In this document: piece by piece, positions 63,306 to 64,000 of the stretch | Layout of the letters: every line of letters begins with the position of its first letter | How positions within the stretch are numbered: position 1 is the first letter of the stretch | Assembly (NCBI GenBank): GCA_963978545.1 | Contig: OZ021724.1 | Coordinates: 28,819,933 to 28,883,932, forward strand | From: Linyphia triangularis | Taxonomy: Eukaryota > Arthropoda > Arachnida > Araneae > Linyphiidae | Length of the DNA: 64,000 bases | Direction: 5' to 3' | Program-made: the position numbers and the translations under genes | Notes under the pieces: model-generated | Database searches by the model: none | Seen by the model: the letters and a program-made list of their open reading frames with translations, nothing else | What the model was told of the DNA's origin: nothing

Positions 63306-64000
63306 GTTTGTCTTCATTTAATACACTTATTCCAAATTATACATGTCCAATAAAAGGTTAAATACATGTTGGACAAAAAGTGAATGACACATTTCGAAGT
63401 TTTGTAAGAAATCAACACATTAATGTATTCGAGCGGTAGGCTCACAGTTTAATGATTTCTGTGAAGAATTTTTTTATGAAGTCAAAATAAATAGTTAACA
63501 ATTTCGCCTATAGTTGGTACTGTAAAATAAAAACAAGGGAACTAGATAGTTTTATATGATCGTAAAACAATAATGTTTCAAATTAAAAAAAAAAAAAAAG
63601 TCTATGGAATTATTATTATTATTTTTTAAATTTGATATTGTAGTACCCATTTGTTGTTTATGAACTCATACCACCCTGAAAACCTTTGTTTAATTTTTAA
63701 AGATCTTTTTTTATTTGTTGTCTATAATTTTTAACAATGATGTCTGTTTAACCCACTGACGGTAATGCGAATGGGCGAATTTCTACAGTTGTTTTCTCTG
63801 CAATAGTTTTTAAATTATATTTCTAATTCAAATACATATTTTTTTATTTATTATTTTTTTTTAGATAGGTTATAAAATATCATCCTAATAAAAATATTTA
63901 AAAAATATTTTATATTAAATTTTATTTATAAATTTAAAAATGTTGTGTAATGCCGGAAAAACTGGGAATCAAATGACGTATATATACATGCATGACCGTC
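63306..64000 (+). other. GPCR intron 5, left part
   Basis: Begins with the donor gtttgt after TM6. No acceptor followed by a TM7 (NPxxY-type) frame was recognised before the window ends, so the next exon is probably outside. Confidence 0.6.

Overview
This is a strongly AT-rich, intron-rich and repeat-rich piece of an animal nuclear genome. Gene structure, splice sites and repeat types point to an invertebrate. The SINEs and the receptor look arthropod, and a spider or other chelicerate is my best guess, but that is inference. No bacterial, organellar, CRISPR or viral-genome features were seen.

Only two host protein genes can be supported, both on the + strand. The first is a complete alkaline ceramidase gene. 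Its five coding exons (30000-45856) splice in frame to a 269-residue protein that keeps the family's Zn- and Ca-binding residues. The second is the 5' part of a class A (rhodopsin-like) peptide-type GPCR. Five coding exons (51000-63305) give 282 residues, through transmembrane helix 6, and the gene runs off the right edge. The two genes are unrelated in function. Their introns carry most of the mobile DNA.

Layout: 1-593, right end of a dead Tc1/mariner element split by a SINE. 594-17567, AT-rich DNA without genes, holding a SINE, an 103-bp-arm fold-back element and inverted repeats. 17572-22618, a very young Ty3/gypsy-type LTR retrotransposon (one difference between its 217-bp LTRs, 4-bp target duplication) with one intact 1153-codon frame that has RT, RNase H and integrase but no recognisable capsid or protease. 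22623-28381, SINE pieces, a TTAA-flanked MITE and a non-autonomous Helitron built around seven tandem repeats. 28382-46350, the ceramidase gene; its third intron holds a (TA)n tract, a Tc1-like element with a hAT-type element nested inside, and a second hAT-like relic. 46350-50950, intergenic tandem and inverted repeats. 51000-64000, the receptor gene; its introns hold a 1.4-kb hAT element, a LINE relic with a 431-bp insertion, two SINE families and an unusual cluster of about 300-bp repeat units in both orientations.

Three SINE families end in a similar ACCAACCAA-type tail, and several copies have perfect 9-14-bp target duplications, so one LINE partner probably mobilised them all. I found no clearly new biological system. 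The most unusual items are the capsid/protease-less but recently active LTR element, the mixed-orientation repeat cluster at 58940-60030, and the receptor's loss of the CWxP motif in helix 6.
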